Of a stretch of DNA of 64,000 nucleotides, positions 63,961-64,000 are shown piece after piece (positions within the stretch are counted from its first letter, which is position 1; each line of letters begins with the position of its first letter). A program made the translations under genes and the position numbers. The notes beneath the pieces were generated by a model that saw nothing but the letters and a program-made list of their open reading frames with translations, was not told the DNA's origin and did not search any database. The stretch comes from Nitrobacter vulgaris (GTDB lineage: Bacteria; Pseudomonadota; Alphaproteobacteria; Rhizobiales; Xanthobacteraceae), in contig NZ_MWPQ01000031.1 of the NCBI RefSeq assembly GCF_002028545.1, forward strand, positions 34,759 to 98,758. Direction: 5' to 3'.

Positions 63961-64000
63961 GTGACTTGGACTGAGAAGAATGCCGACGACGCCGGCACAT

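Overview
The window is GC-rich alphaproteobacterial chromosome, almost certainly family Nitrobacteraceae (Bradyrhizobiaceae: Nitrobacter, Rhodopseudomonas, Bradyrhizobium or Afipia type). The reasons are the gene blocks dusB-ntrB-ntrC-ntrY-ntrX-dat-hfq-hflX, ispDF-cinA, tolC-popZ-valS and divK-pleD, the EipB, DUF2842, DUF3572 and DUF482 families, and dispersed palindromic repeats of the type common in this family. A NarK-type nitrate/nitrite transporter would suit Nitrobacter, but the genus cannot be fixed from sequence alone.

Layout. 1-7.2 kb: exopolysaccharide block (partial O-antigen-ligase-like protein, sugar-phosphate transferase, GT4 glycosyltransferase, Wza-like lipoprotein, divergent Wzc-like co-polymerase, FemAB/CelD-type acetyltransferase). 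7.4-13.2 kb: DUF2842, heme A synthase, NarK-like carrier, O-acetylhomoserine sulfhydrylase, and rplM-rpsI with a clear sigma-70 promoter and a terminator. 13.2-22.4 kb: lytic transglycosylase, TrmO, a RidA-GDPD-DUF482 group divergent from EipB, DUF3572-dinB, and the cell-cycle pair divK-pleD. 22.6-34.1 kb: rpmG, tolC, popZ, valS, an MFS carrier, 3-methyladenine glycosylase, lipA, COQ10-like protein, cinA and ispDF. 34.2-47.9 kb: the nitrogen-regulation block through hfq-hflX, then a succinate-semialdehyde-type dehydrogenase, mazG and queC.

47.9-55.9 kb is the accessory part: an AhpD-like gene divergent from a lower-GC TetR regulator, a CDF-like transporter, then MBL hydrolase and tatD. These are followed by about 3.7 kb that separates tatD from metG and holds a tRNA-Arg 3' half, gene debris, three small unknown proteins, an OprP-like porin and several repeats. 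55.9-62.0 kb is a tightly packed leftward operon rlpA-dacC-tmk-holB-metG, which in relatives I would expect to continue directly into tatD and the MBL gene. The window ends with a PilZ protein, a heme-degrading ABM protein, a cold-shock protein with a strong terminator, and tRNA-Ser(UGA) followed by a perfect inverted repeat.

Most of the window is ordinary core genome. The most unusual items are an approximately 165-residue Lys/Ala-rich histone-like tail on MetG, the 52.2-55.9 kb insertion with its tRNA fragment, a Wzc-like protein whose kinase-like domain has lost its Walker A lysine, and three types of perfect intergenic palindromes. I saw no CRISPR array, no complete insertion sequence, no prophage and no clearly new multi-gene system.
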